From assembly GCA_003561715.1 (NCBI GenBank), contig PWVU01000141.1, positions 1-5,957 of the forward strand: a stretch of 5,957 bases of DNA, in the 5' to 3' direction. A model generated the notes under the pieces. The model had not been told where the DNA came from. It saw only the letters and a list, made by a program, of their open reading frames with translations, and did no database searches. Shown here in pieces: positions 5,479 to 5,957 of this stretch (positions are counted from its first letter, which is position 1; every line of letters starts with the position of its first letter). The stretch comes from Candidatus Kaiserbacteria bacterium (GTDB lineage: Bacteria; Patescibacteriota; Minisyncoccia; Phycocordibacterales; UBA12088). The translations under genes and the position numbers were made by a program.

Positions 5479-5957
5479 ATGGGTTGTGAGTGGGACCATG
5501 CTCCTTACCTCTTATTCTCACAAAACGTAGAGCCACTGGTCTATTACTCTCATCTTCTTCCCGCACTGGGCGGACTGGCGATCATCTTGCTAATATGGTC
5601 TCAGGGTAGTCGGAGTTTTCTCAACACTCTTATTGTTATTCTAGCGCTTCTTTTTACCTCATGGTCTGTTTTTGACCTGATCTTGTGGGCTACCGATACA
5701 CCCGAATTACAGATATTCCTATGGTCAACACTCATCTTTATCAACTCTCTCATCTATGTAACTGCGCTCTGCCTGATCTACGTTTTTATAAGACAAAAGG
5801 CTCCTCCGTTTCGTTACTCTTTGGTGGTTGCTTTTTTACTGCTCCCTGTTTTTTTGCTTGCCCCGACCCAATTCAATCTTCTGGGCTTTGACTATACAAA
5901 TTGCTATCGCCTCGCTATTGAAGGACCGTTGTGGCTCTACACATACATCATAGAATT
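5479..5957 (+). CDS. Multi-pass membrane protein, probable N-terminal sensor region of a histidine kinase, 3' truncated
   Basis: The frame is open to the right edge with no stop, giving 159 complete codons. Seen: a short polar start (MGCEWDHAPY) and then hydrophobic helices at about 21-41, 48-68, 78-104 and 112-130, a loop with GFDYTNCYRLAIEGP at 136-150, and a further helix beginning at about 150. This layout resembles the N-terminal 7TM-type sensor region found ahead of histidine kinase domains in many CPR genomes, from my memory of such proteins; the kinase domains themselves would lie beyond the window, so the assignment is tentative. The start at 5479 is preferred for its Shine-Dalgarno; 5446 would add 11 residues (MRPIDLVRSDV). 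If it is a kinase, it would sit in the inner membrane and sense an unknown signal. An uncharacterised integral membrane protein is the fallback reading. Confidence 0.6.
   Translation, partial: MGCEWDHAPYLLFSQNVEPLVYYSHLLPALGGLAIILLIWSQGSRSFLNTLIVILALLFTSWSVFDLILWATDTPELQIFLWSTLIFINSLIYVTALCLIYVFIRQKAPPFRYSLVVAFLLLPVFLLAPTQFNLLGFDYTNCYRLAIEGPLWLYTYIIE

Overview
The window reads as part of a bacterial genome with compact, uninterrupted gene packing: seven genes, all on the + strand, with gaps of 1-93 bases. TAA, TAG and TGA all end plausible genes, so the standard bacterial code fits and a TGA-recoded lineage is unlikely. The short polyamine enzymes, the lack of Shine-Dalgarno sequences before most genes, and the style of the membrane proteins at the right end suggest a Candidate Phyla Radiation (Patescibacteria, Parcubacteria-like) organism. 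That placement is an inference from protein style, not proven by any marker here.

Layout. Positions 2-1222 hold the C-terminal two thirds of the Hsp70 chaperone DnaK, cut by the left edge. A 93-base spacer with an inverted repeat separates it from a complete type I DnaJ (1316-2380). Ten bases later a four-gene block begins: a spermidine-synthase-family aminopropyltransferase (2391-3308), two adjacent and distinct S-adenosylmethionine-decarboxylase (SpeD) family proenzymes of 137 residues each (3338-3751 and 3751-4164, overlapping by one base), and a ten-helix DMT/EamA-type transporter (4174-5181). At the right end are a 68-residue single-pass membrane protein (5228-5434) and the start of a multi-pass membrane protein, probably the sensor half of a histidine kinase (5479 to the window edge).

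How the genes may work together. DnaK and DnaJ form the usual ATP-driven folding machine. The next block looks like a self-contained polyamine pathway. One SpeD copy (3751-4164) keeps the Glu that in AdoMet decarboxylases binds the AdoMet ribose. The other (3338-3751) has Lys at that position but keeps the whole self-processing and catalytic apparatus (Ser, His, Cys at the family spacing). The most interesting reading is that the first copy is a neofunctionalised pyruvoyl amino acid decarboxylase (ornithine or arginine) making the diamine. The second would make decarboxylated AdoMet, SpeE would join the two products, and the transporter would move a substrate or product. SpeD-family ornithine/arginine decarboxylases have been reported in bacteria, archaea and phages, so the chemistry has precedent. 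The assignment of this pair is inference from sequence.

There is no gene-free stretch above 300 bases. I saw no tRNA, rRNA, CRISPR array, insertion sequence or convincing intrinsic terminator.
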